Below, in pieces: positions 36,712-46,343 of a DNA stretch of 64,000 bases. The translations under genes were made by a program, and so were the position numbers. Below the pieces are notes generated by a model that ran no database searches, was not told the DNA's origin, and saw nothing but the letters and a program-made list of their open reading frames with translations. Position 1 is the stretch's first letter; every line of letters starts with the position of its first letter. The stretch is from Gemmatimonadota bacterium (GTDB lineage Bacteria; Gemmatimonadota; Gemmatimonadetes; Gemmatimonadales; Gemmatimonadaceae), in the NCBI GenBank assembly GCA_023249375.1, contig JAHFCT010000012.1:17813-81812 (forward strand). Direction: 5' to 3'.

Positions 36712-36743
36712 GAGGGCGGGAAGCCTCTCAGCTCCCCGCCCTC
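36712..36743 (-). terminator. Hairpin after tRNA-Gly
   Basis: A 9-bp stem (36735-36743 with 36712-36720) follows tRNA-Gly on the minus strand. Only a loose T-rich tail comes after it, so it may be a processing signal or weak terminator between the two tRNA genes. Confidence 0.5.
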
Positions 36744-36769
36744 CGGCGTCTCTCATTCATTCCATCCAG

Positions 36770-36842
36770 AGCGGGAAACGGGACTCGAACCCGCGACCCC
36801 AACCTTGGCAAGGTTGTGCTCTACCAACTGAGCTATTCCCGC
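36770..36842 (-). tRNA. tRNA-Gly (anticodon GCC)
   Basis: 73 bases; acceptor stem GCGGGAA/TTCCCGC, D arm GCTCAGTTGGTAGAGC, anticodon arm CAACC-TTGCCAA-GGTTG giving GCC, T arm with TTCGAGT. CCA is not encoded. It lies 154 bases upstream of tRNA-Leu on the same strand. Confidence 0.96.
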
Positions 36843-36883
36843 GTGCAACGCATTCTAGTGGCGCACGCCAGCCGCGGCAACCG

Positions 36884-36960
36884 CCATCTACCATCTGCCG
36901 TCCACCATCTGCCAGCTACCATCTGCCATCCACCATCTGCCAGCTACCAGCTACCAGCTG
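36884..36960. repeat. Eleven heptamer repeats after galK
   Basis: Exactly 11 consecutive 7-base units of the form CC(A/G)(T/G)C(T/C)(A/G), for example CCATCTA, CCATCTG, CCAGCTA. They fill the gap between galK and tRNA-Gly. The same heptamer family recurs at 43332-43408 and 58501-58542. Confidence 0.9.
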
Positions 36961-36964
36961 CCCT

Positions 36965-38101
36965 TCACCCCTCCACTCTCGCCCCATCATCCGCCGACAC
37001 CACCCACGTCCGCGGCTTGCGTCCCAGCGCCTGCGCAAAATCCGACGGCATCGACTCCTGCAGCGCCAGCAGGGCGCTCGTCTCGCCAAACACCACCGCG
37101 CAGCCACCCCAGCCGGCGCCGGTGAGTCGTGCCCCCGCCACGCCCGGCGCGCGCATGGCGTACTCGACCACCCAATCGAGCTCCGCGGATGAGCACTCGT
37201 AGTCGTTGCGCAACGACTCGTGCGACGCGATCGCCAATCGGCCGGGAAACCGTTCACCCCGCGCCAGCGTTTGCATCGTCGCACGCACCCGCTCGCACTC
37301 GGCGATCACGTGACGCGCACGGCGACGCTGCACGTCCGGCATCTCGGCGCTCCCAAGTTGCGACATTGTCGCCGCAGCCAGCGACGGCACGTCCGGCGTC
37401 ACCACGCGAATGGCGGCGAGCGCCGCGGCGCACTCGTCGACGCGTTCCGCGTACGCCGATCCGCGCAGGCTGCGCGGGACCGCCGTATCGACAATGAGCA
37501 CCGATTCCGTGAACGGCACGGCGCGGACCGTCGCCGGATTGAACTGCATGTACAGCGCGTGGCCACGTTGGCCGCACGCCGCGGACAGCTGGTCCATCGC
37601 GCCACACGGCACGCCGACGAACTGCCGCTCGGCCTGCTGGCAGAGCAGCGCGAGCGCCACGAGATCGGTGTCGAGCCCCATCAGCGTGTGCACCGCAAAA
37701 CCAAACGACACTTCGAGCGCGGCGGACGAACTGAGTCCGCTCCCCGAGGGCACATCGCTCGCCACCGCCACTTCGAGCCCCGGCACGTCGACGCCGGCGC
37801 CAATGAGCTGATCAAGCACGCCCGCGGGATAGTCGGTCCACTGGCGCTTGCGGGCCAGGCTGGCGTGATCGAGCGTCAGCACGCCGCCCGTGCCTCCCGA
37901 GTTGATGCGCGTGGTCTTCGCGCCGTCACGCAGGCGGATCGCCACCGCCGTGCGACGCTGGATGGCGATCGGCAGCGCCTCGCCGCCATTGTAGTCGACG
38001 TGTTCGCCAATGAGGTTCACGCGCCCGGCCGCCGAGACCACGAGCGTGGGCTCGCCGCCGAATGACTTGCCGAAGTGCTGCCGAACTTCGTCGATGATCA
38101 C
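36965..38101 (-). CDS. galK: Galactokinase
   Basis: Phosphorylates galactose at C1 for the Leloir pathway. The 378-residue GHMP kinase shows the galactokinase signature GRVNLIGEHVDYNGGEALP, the ATP loop VPSGSGLSSSAALEVSFGF and the C-terminal GARLTGAGWGGCAVV. The length is normal. The start is a GTG at 38101 overlapping the upstream stop (GTGA). No galT or galE is nearby; its partner here is a glycosidase-like protein. Confidence 0.95.
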   Translation of the reverse strand: MIIDEVRQHFGKSFGGEPTLVVSAAGRVNLIGEHVDYNGGEALPIAIQRRTAVAIRLRDGAKTTRINSGGTGGVLTLDHASLARKRQWTDYPAGVLDQLIGAGVDVPGLEVAVASDVPSGSGLSSSAALEVSFGFAVHTLMGLDTDLVALALLCQQAERQFVGVPCGAMDQLSAACGQRGHALYMQFNPATVRAVPFTESVLIVDTAVPRSLRGSAYAERVDECAAALAAIRVVTPDVPSLAAATMSQLGSAEMPDVQRRRARHVIAECERVRATMQTLARGERFPGRLAIASHESLRNDYECSSAELDWVVEYAMRAPGVAGARLTGAGWGGCAVVFGETSALLALQESMPSDFAQALGRKPRTWVVSADDGARVEG

Positions 38102-39876
38102 GGGCGTACTCCAAAGGCGTGCACCGCATACCAGGTGGCGTACGCGAGCAACCCCGCAAGCGCCGCATCGCCGCCGCCGGACGTCGCGTTGCCCTCCGCA
38201 TCAATGCGCTCGGCGGCCACGCCCAGCGACAGCGGCGCGCGCCGCAGCCACTCGAGCACCGCCGGCGCATCGGGCCCCATCAGCCGTGCGAGTTGCTGCG
38301 AGAGATGCGTGGGCGCCACCACCTTCTTGGCCGTGCGACGGTAGGTGGAGTCCGTGCGTTCAACCGCCTCGTACAGCGGCAGCCAGAGCGCCGACCCGAT
38401 GGCGTCGTCCTCGTCGCTCACCTTGCCGCCGAGGTCGCTGGCAGAGACGAACGCCGACTTGGCGCCACCCGGAGCGAAGTGGCGGCGCAGTGCGGCGCGC
38501 ACCCCTTCGGCATCCTGCAGCGCCTTGGCGGCCTCTTCATCCAGCGTGCGCTTGAGGCACTCGAGCGCGTACGCCACCACCGCATTGCCGTGCAGCGTGA
38601 ATGGCTGCAGGGCGCGCTCCCCGCCGAGCGTCACCTCGGTGTGGTACAGCGGATGATCCTTGTCGCGGCGCGCGGTGAGATCGTCGTTGGAGACGTACAG
38701 CGTATCAGCGAGCACCGGCTCTTCGACAATGCGGTCGTCGTTGGTGTCGCGAATGTAGCGGTCCACCGCGATCGCATACGACGCGCATCCTTCGAGCGTG
38801 AAGCCGGGTTCGAAGATGGTGCCGTCGAGGTATCGCACCCCCTGCCCGGGGGCATAGCCGTGCAGCTCGCAGGCGCGCAGGATCAGCTCGCGCGCCAGCG
38901 GCGGGTCGGCCAGTTGCACCGCGGGAATGGTCCAGCAGAGCGCTTCCCAGTCGCGAATCGTGACCCCGGCGGGATGCCAGGGCGCGCGGCTGCGCACCAG
39001 ATAGTACTGCGCATCGTCGAGCCCGCGCGCCACGCCGTAGAAGTACGCGAACAGCAGGTTGCGGTTGACGAGCAGATCCAGCGACTCGGTCCCCGTGCTC
39101 TGCTCCAGCGCGCGCAACGCCTCGCGCGTGGCCTGCAACAGCGCGCGCCATCCGCGGCGCCGCATCACCGACACCGTCGCCTGCGCGCCGTCGTACTCGG
39201 GGCCGGCGCCAATGTAAAACGCGCAGTCCACGCGCGCGCCGCCGGCCACCACGAACGAACGCTCTAAGGCATAGGTCGGCGACGCCCCGTCGGTGATGGT
39301 GACCGCCGCGTCCTCGTCACTCGCGATGGCGAGCGCGGCCAACCCCGGCGCGCTGACGCCATCCAGCACCACCGTGCCGCGCGGACCCGCGCTGACGCGC
39401 GACGCATCGTCGAGCGGCCGCGGCGTGCGCACGCGGAGCTGTCGGTGCCCCAGCGTTCCTTCGAGCGAAAACGAGACGCGGCGCTCCGCCGATCCACGGT
39501 TCTCGACCGCCAGCGCGTACACGGCCCCGGCGATATCCGCATCGAGGCCGAAGGGAGCAAACAGCGTCCCGCGAATGACGAGGTCGCCGACGGTAGCCGT
39601 GAACGTCGGCAGCCAGTTGAACGCGCGCTCCCACGCGATGCCGCCCTTCGCCAGTTCAATCCGCTCCCCATCGACGGTCAGGACCGGACGCGCCAGCGCC
39701 GGTCCATCGCCAGTGAGAAAGCCCTCGCTCCCCGCAAACTCCACCGCCGAGCGTGCGCCGCGATGCAGGAGCCCCAGGGCGTGAACCGAGCCGTCCACGG
39801 GGTGTACGCAAGGAAGCGCCATCCAGTGGTTGCCGGTGACCTGCCAGGGGATGCTCGGAAGCGACGAATCGCGCAT
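38098..39876 (-). CDS. Alpha/alpha-barrel glycosidase-like protein
   Basis: A 592-residue cytoplasmic protein without signal peptide. An N-terminal beta-rich part (about 1-230) is followed by a helical part (about 240-590) with WHPAGVTIRDWEALCWTIP, an Asp-rich RYIRDTNDDRIVEE and the late DDAIGSALWLPLYEAVE. This build fits the (alpha/alpha)6 glycoside hydrolase or phosphorylase clans, such as glucoamylase or debranching-type enzymes, but I cannot assign a family or substrate. It is GTGA-coupled to galK, so it probably releases galactose or a galactoside. Confidence 0.7.
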   Translation of the reverse strand: MRDSSLPSIPWQVTGNHWMALPCVHPVDGSVHALGLLHRGARSAVEFAGSEGFLTGDGPALARPVLTVDGERIELAKGGIAWERAFNWLPTFTATVGDLVIRGTLFAPFGLDADIAGAVYALAVENRGSAERRVSFSLEGTLGHRQLRVRTPRPLDDASRVSAGPRGTVVLDGVSAPGLAALAIASDEDAAVTITDGASPTYALERSFVVAGGARVDCAFYIGAGPEYDGAQATVSVMRRRGWRALLQATREALRALEQSTGTESLDLLVNRNLLFAYFYGVARGLDDAQYYLVRSRAPWHPAGVTIRDWEALCWTIPAVQLADPPLARELILRACELHGYAPGQGVRYLDGTIFEPGFTLEGCASYAIAVDRYIRDTNDDRIVEEPVLADTLYVSNDDLTARRDKDHPLYHTEVTLGGERALQPFTLHGNAVVAYALECLKRTLDEEAAKALQDAEGVRAALRRHFAPGGAKSAFVSASDLGGKVSDEDDAIGSALWLPLYEAVERTDSTYRRTAKKVVAPTHLSQQLARLMGPDAPAVLEWLRRAPLSLGVAAERIDAEGNATSGGGDAALAGLLAYATWYAVHAFGVRP

Positions 39877-39940
39877 TAGGTTTCAGGGTTGCTGGTGTAA
39901 GGTCAATTTAGCTCGTTCACGCACTCAACGCTCATTGGTG

Positions 39941-41620
39941 ATGATCGCCCGTTTCACACGCGTCGCGCTCGTGGCCGTCCTGCTGACGGCCGTCGCACAT
40001 CCTGCGGCGGCGCAGCGCGCGCTGGGCATCGGTGATGACGCCTCGACGCTCCCAGCCGGCATGCTGCGGTTCACCGCCGGCTCGTTGTGGGACCGGGCCA
40101 ACGAGCGGTACGACGCGGACGGCAAGCTGCGCGCGCTGGGCGCCAGCGCGAGCACTCCGGCATGGAACGGGCTCTACGATACGCGGCTCATGCTGGCCGC
40201 GCCGCTCGTGAAGTCGCTCGGCGGAGTCTCCAGCTTCGATGCGTCGCTCGGTTCACTCGCGATCGGCCGGCGCGATGCGTCGTCTGACGGCCTCTTCGGC
40301 ATCGATCTTGGACTGCTGAAGCGGCTCACCGTCGGGGCGCGCGTGCGCGTGGCGAGCCACGGCATCGAACCGAATGTCGCCCTCAACCCTCGGCTCATCG
40401 AGGGCACGATGGGACTCAACCCCGCGTGGACGAACACGGTGGCGGCCGATCGCAACGCCGTCATCGTCGCGCAGTTCGACAGCGCCGTGGTGCAGACCAC
40501 GCGGCGCATCGCGCAGTGTCAGGCGGCGCCGGGCGGCACTGGCTGCACCGCGATCACCGCCAACGTCGCGGCCGCGCAGACGATCGTCGCCAACGCCGCG
40601 TCGTTCGCGACGGCGATGAATGCACTTTACGGTGGCCGCAAGAACGCCGCGGGACTGCCGTTCGTACCCGTCAGCAACAGTTCCGCACAGAAGGCCATCG
40701 ACCAGCGCGTGCTGGGCTTCCGCGATCAGTTTGTCGCGCTCGGCAACTCGGCCATTGGCACACAGGGACCGACGGGGGGTGCGCTCTTCTCAGCCGCCGA
40801 CATCACCACCCTGCTCGCCGATTCCCTCTACGGCTACTACCTGCGCCCGCTGCGCACGGTGCACGCGTACGGACTTGGCGAGATATCGGTGCATCTCAAG
40901 GCGCGGCTCTTCCAGACGACGGGCGATGACTCGTCGACCATTCACGGATTCGCCGTGCGACAGAGCGCGGGCGTGACGCTGCGCCTCAACGGCGGCTCGA
41001 CGCCGCAGGCCGACGAACCATTCGCCCCGGTGACCGGCGACGATGGCAAGGGCTTCACCGTTCAATCGTTCACCGACTTGTTCTACGGTTCGCGGTACTC
41101 GGCCACCGTCGTCGTCAACTTCGCGCAGAGCCAGGCGCAGCAATACACCATGCGCCTGCCGACGTTCGAGGCTCCGTCGGTGGGAGGCGTTCCGTTCCCG
41201 CTGCTGAGCGCCGATCGCGAAGCCACGATCACGCGTACGCCCGGCTCGCGCATCGACATCGCCGTCACGCCGCGCGTGGCAATGACGCCCAACATCTGGC
41301 TTGGCGCGAGCTGGATGATGTCGCAGCAGGCGGCCGATGCGTGGACCAACGCGGCCTTCGTGACGACGCCCACGGGCGTCGCCGCCGGCCCGATTTCCGC
41401 GGCCGAGCACTGGGCCGCGGCGACTGACTGGACAGAGCAGCGCCTCTCGCTCGGCGGCACCTACTCCACCGTGAACGCGGCTCATGCGGGCAAAACGAAG
41501 CGTGCCTTCGATGTCACGTACGAACACCAGCAGACGCTGAGTGGCAGCGGCTGGCGCGTATCGCACCTCAGCCGCGACGTGGTGTCCGTGCGCTGGTACC
41601 CGCGGGCCTGGGGGCGGTAG
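39941..41620 (+). CDS. Secreted, outer-membrane-type beta protein of unknown function
   Basis: A 559-residue protein with a clear signal peptide (MIARFTRVALVAVLL, cleavage about AAA-QRA). The mature part is rich in alternating beta strands, with an aromatic-rich C-terminal end (VVSVRWYPRAWGR) like an outer-membrane barrel. It belongs to no family I recognise. The central 150 residues (about 180-330) hold a Cys pair and a helical stretch that could be a plug or extracellular loop. Start ATG at 39941 lacks a ribosome site, so leaderless translation or another start is possible. The 3' end overlaps recN by 53 bases, tail to tail. Confidence 0.75.
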   Translation: MIARFTRVALVAVLLTAVAHPAAAQRALGIGDDASTLPAGMLRFTAGSLWDRANERYDADGKLRALGASASTPAWNGLYDTRLMLAAPLVKSLGGVSSFDASLGSLAIGRRDASSDGLFGIDLGLLKRLTVGARVRVASHGIEPNVALNPRLIEGTMGLNPAWTNTVAADRNAVIVAQFDSAVVQTTRRIAQCQAAPGGTGCTAITANVAAAQTIVANAASFATAMNALYGGRKNAAGLPFVPVSNSSAQKAIDQRVLGFRDQFVALGNSAIGTQGPTGGALFSAADITTLLADSLYGYYLRPLRTVHAYGLGEISVHLKARLFQTTGDDSSTIHGFAVRQSAGVTLRLNGGSTPQADEPFAPVTGDDGKGFTVQSFTDLFYGSRYSATVVVNFAQSQAQQYTMRLPTFEAPSVGGVPFPLLSADREATITRTPGSRIDIAVTPRVAMTPNIWLGASWMMSQQAADAWTNAAFVTTPTGVAAGPISAAEHWAAATDWTEQRLSLGGTYSTVNAAHAGKTKRAFDVTYEHQQTLSGSGWRVSHLSRDVVSVRWYPRAWGR

Positions 41621-43328
41621 GCTTCGTCGACCCGTCGAGCGTGTGCGACGGCCGCGCCGCCTGCGCGGTGGCAATCTGTTCGCGGGCGTGTGCCCGGCTC
41701 GTCGCGCTGTCGCTGTCGCCGCCGAGCATGCGCGCGATCTCTTCGACTCGCGCGTCGCCGCCCAGCACCTCGATGTCCGCGGTGGTGACGCCGTCCTTGG
41801 CGCCCTTGTGCACGCGAATGTGGTGATGCGCGCGTGAGGCGATCTGCGGCAAGTGCGTGATGGCGAAGACCTGATGATGCGCCGCCACGCGCCGCATCGC
41901 GTCGCCCACCTGCTGCCCGACCTTGCCGCCGATCCCCGCATCAACTTCGTCGAAGATGAGCGTCGGCACGCGGTCCACGCCCGCCAGAATAGTCTTGAGC
42001 GCCAGCATCACGCGCGCCAGCTCACCGCCCGACGCCACGCGCGAGAGCGGCCGCGCGTCGTGCCCGACGTTGAGCGCCACGCGAAATTCCACGTCCTCCG
42101 CGCCCATCGCGCCCGTTTCAGCCCGCGCGGCAAGCGCCACGTGGAACTTGCCGTCCTCGAGCCCGAGCCCGGGGAACTGCGCCTCAACCTCACGCGCCAG
42201 CTTGGACGCGGCCTTCTGCCGCGCCCTGCTGAGCGCGACGGCCGCTTCGCGCAGCGCGGCCTCGGCCGTCGCAACACTCTCGTCCAATTCGCGCAGATCG
42301 AGCGCCGCGCTGTCGAGCAGTGACAGCTCGGCGCGCGCTTCGCGCCCGGTCTCGAGCGCGGCGGCAATGCTGCCGCCGTATTTCTTGACGAGCCGGAAGA
42401 TCAGGTCGCGGCGCCGCTCCACGTCCGCCAAGCGCGCCGGATCGTGTTCGATGCCATCGCCGTACGCCGCGACCTCGCGCACGAGTTCTTCGAGCGCGTA
42501 GTAGGCAGCGTCGTAAAGCTCCTGCAGGCGCGCCACGCTGGGGTCGATGCGCTGCAGCGCGGCAAGCGGTTTCTGGAGCGCGCCGAGCTGGCTAAGCACC
42601 GCCCCTTCCTCCCCCTCAATCACCGCCGCGATCTCGCCGGCAATCGCCCGCAGTTCCTCGGCGTGGCTCAGGCGGCGCGCTTCGTCGTCGAGCTTTTGCT
42701 CCTCACCCTCGATGAGCTTCGCATCCAAGAGCTCGCGCGCCACGTGCTGCAGGTAGTCGGCGCGCTTCTGCGCCGCGTCGCGGCGCGCTTTCAAATCAGC
42801 GACCGCGTGTCGCGCGCTGGCCAGCGCGCCAAACGCCTTCGCCACGGCGGCCGCATGTGTCTGTGCTCCGGCGAACGCGTCGAGGATGCGCCGCTGCGCT
42901 TCGGGGTCGAGCAGCGACTGCGCCTCGTGCTGCCCGTGCACGTTGATGAGCGCGCGCCCGATGTCGGAGAGCACCGACGCGGTGACGGCGGTGCCATTGA
43001 TCCACGCCCGCGCGCGGCCGCCAGTGGTGGCCGGCACTTCGCGCTTGAGCACCAGCACGCCGTCGTCGCACTCGATGCCACGCTCGTCGAGCTGCGAGCG
43101 CAGTTCGGGCGCATCGCCCAGCTCGAACGTCCCCTCCACGAGCGCGCGATCCGCCCCCGGCCGCACCAGATCGGCCGTCGCACGTTCACCGATGAGCAGG
43201 CCCAGCGCGCCCACGATGATCGACTTCCCCGCCCCCGTCTCGCCCGACAGCACATTCAGTCCCGGCGCCAGCGGCAGCACCACGGCGTCGATGATGGCGA
43301 AGTTGCGGATGCGAAGTTCGGTGAGCAA
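41568..43328 (-). CDS. recN: DNA repair protein RecN
   Basis: SMC-like ATPase for double-strand break repair. The 586 residues show Walker A GETGAGKSIIVGAL near the N-terminus, a long central coiled coil (about 160-380), the ABC signature VASGGELARVMLALK and Walker B LIFDEVDAGIGG, followed by QVFAITHLPQIA. The C-terminal 40 residues are an unconserved tail that overlaps the neighbouring gene. The best start appears to be TTG at 43328, directly against the heptamer repeats, with no clear ribosome site. Confidence 0.93.
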   Translation of the reverse strand: MLTELRIRNFAIIDAVVLPLAPGLNVLSGETGAGKSIIVGALGLLIGERATADLVRPGADRALVEGTFELGDAPELRSQLDERGIECDDGVLVLKREVPATTGGRARAWINGTAVTASVLSDIGRALINVHGQHEAQSLLDPEAQRRILDAFAGAQTHAAAVAKAFGALASARHAVADLKARRDAAQKRADYLQHVARELLDAKLIEGEEQKLDDEARRLSHAEELRAIAGEIAAVIEGEEGAVLSQLGALQKPLAALQRIDPSVARLQELYDAAYYALEELVREVAAYGDGIEHDPARLADVERRRDLIFRLVKKYGGSIAAALETGREARAELSLLDSAALDLRELDESVATAEAALREAAVALSRARQKAASKLAREVEAQFPGLGLEDGKFHVALAARAETGAMGAEDVEFRVALNVGHDARPLSRVASGGELARVMLALKTILAGVDRVPTLIFDEVDAGIGGKVGQQVGDAMRRVAAHHQVFAITHLPQIASRAHHHIRVHKGAKDGVTTADIEVLGGDARVEEIARMLGGDSDSATSRAHAREQIATAQAARPSHTLDGSTKPTAPRPAGTSARTPRRG

Positions 43329-43331
43329 AGG

Positions 43332-43408
43332 ACAGATGGTAGAGGGTAGAGGGTAGATGGTAGATGGTAGTCAGCAGACGGCAGACGGCAGACGGCAGAC
43401 GGCAGACG
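43332..43408. repeat. Eleven heptamer repeats between recN and nadK
   Basis: Eleven 7-base units: one ACAGATG, two GTAGAGG, two GTAGATG, GTAGTCA, then five perfect GCAGACG. The complement reads CT(A/G)CC(A/G)T, the same family as 36884-36960. They sit four bases upstream of the recN start, where its promoter or leader should be. The remaining gap to nadK holds a second, ATCC-rich degenerate repeat (about 43463-43515). Confidence 0.9.
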
Positions 43409-43521
43409 AAACGACGCGACCGCTCGAGTGGAAACGGAACACGCCACACCGAGGCGCTCGCGATCGAAATCCGGGATCGAAATCCTCAATCCAGATCCGT
43501 GATCCCTGTCCTCAATCGCCG

Positions 43522-44385
43522 TTACCGATCTCTGTCCACAAGCCCGCCCCATCCCATCTTCGCCCGCAACCGCCCAAAGAACGTCGTGTCGTCCATTCGC
43601 ACGATGCGCACCGGCTGAGCCGAACGGCGAACGGTCAGCCGCTGGTTGGGACCCAACTTAGTTCCCACCTGTCCATCCACCGTTACCAAAACCTCCTCGG
43701 GCGCATCATCCGGCTGCACCTCGACCACGGCGTCGGGCGGCAGCACGAACGGCCGGATCGCCAGCGTGTGCGCGGCCACCGGCGTCACGAGGATCGACTC
43801 GTGCGTCGGCTCGACAATCGGGCCGCCGGCCGACAGCGAATACGCCGTCGAGCCGGTCGGCGTCGAGATGACGATGCCATCCGCGCCGATCATCCCGAGT
43901 TTTTCGCCATTCACCGCCAGGTCGAGCCGCAGCACGCGCGCAAATCCGCCCTTATGCAGCACCACATCGTTCAGCGCTCGCAGGCGAGGCCCGGTGGGTC
44001 CGTGCGCGTCATGCGCCTGTGCCTCGAGCGCCATGCGCTGATCGGCGGTGTATTCGCCGCGCGCGAACCGCGGCAACGCGGCGCCAAAATCCTCGATGCG
44101 GCACGTCGTGAGGAATCCGAGCTTGCCGGTATTCACGCCGAAGACGGGCGCATCCGCGCCGTCAAGCAGCCGTGCCGCGCGCAGCAGCGTTCCATCACCG
44201 CCCAGCGCCAGCATCGCGTCCAACGCGGACGGATCGCCCAGCGCCGCGGCGCCGGTTCCGACCATCGCCAGCAGATCGGCCTCGTACGAGAGCTGCAGCC
44301 CAAGCGACGGTGCCTGCTGCGACAGATGACGCAGGAGCTCATCGAGCCCTTCGTAGCCGAGGTGCCCGATGACGCCGACGCGCAT
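43522..44385 (-). CDS. nadK: NAD kinase
   Basis: ATP-dependent NAD kinase, source of NADP. The 287-residue product has the catalytic LGGDGTLLRAAR, the NTGKLGFLT motif and the C-terminal GADGIVISTPTGSTAYSLSAGGP region, all diagnostic. The start is ATG at 44385, sharing one base with the dxs stop (TGATG). It follows dxs and is followed by recN across the repeat-filled gap. Confidence 0.95.
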   Translation of the reverse strand: MRVGVIGHLGYEGLDELLRHLSQQAPSLGLQLSYEADLLAMVGTGAAALGDPSALDAMLALGGDGTLLRAARLLDGADAPVFGVNTGKLGFLTTCRIEDFGAALPRFARGEYTADQRMALEAQAHDAHGPTGPRLRALNDVVLHKGGFARVLRLDLAVNGEKLGMIGADGIVISTPTGSTAYSLSAGGPIVEPTHESILVTPVAAHTLAIRPFVLPPDAVVEVQPDDAPEEVLVTVDGQVGTKLGPNQRLTVRRSAQPVRIVRMDDTTFFGRLRAKMGWGGLVDRDR

Positions 44386-46289
44386 CAGCCGGCCAGGGCT
44401 TCGGCGTCGTGCAGTGCGCGCACCTTCGCCGCGATGCCGGCGGCGTCCAGCCCGCACTGCGCCAGCTGCCGCGCGCGCGACGCCGCGTACACCACGCGAT
44501 CTGGAACGCCGTGCGCAATCACGCGCACCTGCGGCTCCATCTGCTCGACCAGCGTCGACAAATACGCGCCAAACCCGTTGACCACCGTCCCTTCCTCGAC
44601 CACGAGCAGCATCTTGTGATCCTGCGTCAGCGCCGCCAGCGACAACTGGTCGATGGGCTTGAGGAACCGGCAGTTCACGACCGTGACATCGAGCCCGTCG
44701 GCGGCCAAGGTCTCCGCCGCCTTCGTCGCCTCGGCGACCATCGTGCCCACCGCGAGAATCGCCACCTCGTCGCGTCCCTTGCGCAGCACGTCCCACGTGC
44801 CGTACGGCACCGCCGGAATGTCCCGCGCCGGCCCCACCACATCGGGCGCCGCGTCACGCGGGTACCGAATGCTGAACGGGTCGGTGTCGTGCGACATCGC
44901 GGTTCGCAGCAGGCCAATGAGTTCGGCACCGCTCGCGGGCGCCGTCACCGTCATGTGCGGAATCGCCAGCATATACGCGATGTCGTACAGCCCGGCGTGC
45001 GTCTCACCGTCTTCGCCCACGAGCCCCGCACGATCAAGGCAGAAGATCACCGGCAAGTGCTGGATGGCGACGTCGTGGATGATGCTGTCGAAACCGCGCT
45101 GCAGGAACGTCGAGTAGATGGCCGTCACGGGCCGCAGTCCTTGCGTCGCCATGCCGGCGGCAAACGTCACCGCGTGGCCCTCGGCGATGCCGACGTCGAA
45201 GAACCGCGTCGGGTGCACCTTCTGCACCTGATTGATGCCCGTGCCGCTCGGCATCGCCGCCGTGATCGCGACGAGCGTCGGCTCTTCTTCCATGAGCTCG
45301 GTGAGGCCGCGGCCGAAGACCGTCGTCCAGTTGGGATTCGCCTTCGACGCGGCAATCACCTTGCCCGTAGCGGGGTCATGCCCCGGCGGCAGCGCGTGCC
45401 ACTTCTCCACGTGCTCGCCGGCGGGGAATCCCTTGCCCTTCTGCGTGATCACGTGCACGAGGCGCGGTCCCTTGAACTGCCGCACCGCGCGGAACGTCTC
45501 GATCATCCCATCCACGTCGTGCCCATCAATGGGACCGAAGTACCGGAAGCCGAGTTCTTCAAAGAGCACGCCCGGCGTGAGGAACGCCTTCACGCTCTCT
45601 TCCCAGCGCTTCACGATCGCGCCGATGTCGTGAATGGCGCCCTTGCCCTTGTCGTACGTCTCAAAGATCTGGCCCAGGCTGCTGCGCAAGCGGTTATACA
45701 GCGGGTTGCGCTGCACCGACGTGAGATACTTGTGCATCGCACCCACGTTGGGCGCGATCGACATCTCGTTGTCGTTCAACACGACGATGATATCGCGGTC
45801 GGCGGCGCCGGCGTTGTTGAGGCCTTCATACGCCAGGCCGCTGCCCAGCGAGCCGTCGCCGATGATGGCCACGACCTTGAAGTTCTCCTTGTTCAAGTCG
45901 CGCCCCGCGGCGATGCCGAGCGCCGCCGAAATCGACGTCGCGGCGTGGCCCGCGCCAAAGGCGTCGTAGTCACTCTCGCTGCGCTTCAGGAAGCCCGACA
46001 GCCCGGACTCCTGCCGCAGCGTCGACATGCGGTCGCGGCGACCAGTCAGGACCTTGTGCGGATAGCCTTGGTGGCCCACGTCCCACACCAGCTGGTCGCG
46101 CGGCGTATCGAACGCGTAATGAAGCGCGATGGTCAGCTCCACCACGCCCAGCCCGGCGCCGATATGACCGCCCGTGTTCGAGCAACTCTCGATGAGGAAC
46201 TGCCGCAGCTCATCAGCAAGCTGCTTGAGTTCCGGCGACGAGAGGCCCTTGAGGTCGGCTGGAGAGTTGATGCGAGACAGAACAGTCAT
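44385..46289 (-). CDS. dxs: 1-deoxy-D-xylulose-5-phosphate synthase
   Basis: First step of the MEP isoprenoid pathway, from pyruvate and glyceraldehyde-3-phosphate, using thiamine diphosphate. The 634 residues are full length. Seen are HIGAGLGVVELTIALHYAFD and DVGHQGYPHKVLTGR, the TPP site AIIGDGSLGSGLAYEGLN with NDNEMSI, and the transketolase-type pyrimidine domain containing FDVGIAEGHAVTFAAG and LDRAGLVGEDGETHAG. Downstream of ispA, it forms an isoprenoid pair. Confidence 0.97.
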   Translation of the reverse strand: MTVLSRINSPADLKGLSSPELKQLADELRQFLIESCSNTGGHIGAGLGVVELTIALHYAFDTPRDQLVWDVGHQGYPHKVLTGRRDRMSTLRQESGLSGFLKRSESDYDAFGAGHAATSISAALGIAAGRDLNKENFKVVAIIGDGSLGSGLAYEGLNNAGAADRDIIVVLNDNEMSIAPNVGAMHKYLTSVQRNPLYNRLRSSLGQIFETYDKGKGAIHDIGAIVKRWEESVKAFLTPGVLFEELGFRYFGPIDGHDVDGMIETFRAVRQFKGPRLVHVITQKGKGFPAGEHVEKWHALPPGHDPATGKVIAASKANPNWTTVFGRGLTELMEEEPTLVAITAAMPSGTGINQVQKVHPTRFFDVGIAEGHAVTFAAGMATQGLRPVTAIYSTFLQRGFDSIIHDVAIQHLPVIFCLDRAGLVGEDGETHAGLYDIAYMLAIPHMTVTAPASGAELIGLLRTAMSHDTDPFSIRYPRDAAPDVVGPARDIPAVPYGTWDVLRKGRDEVAILAVGTMVAEATKAAETLAADGLDVTVVNCRFLKPIDQLSLAALTQDHKMLLVVEEGTVVNGFGAYLSTLVEQMEPQVRVIAHGVPDRVVYAASRARQLAQCGLDAAGIAAKVRALHDAEALAG

Positions 46290-46343
46290 GGACGGAACGA
46301 AGGGGACGGAGGGAATCTATACGCGAAGCGCGGCATCAGCGTA

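Noticed and set aside
36884..36960. CRISPR-like array
   Set aside because: Units are seven bases in direct tandem with no spacers, and no cas genes are present.
43332..43408. CRISPR-like array
   Set aside because: Same heptamer type as above, with no spacers.
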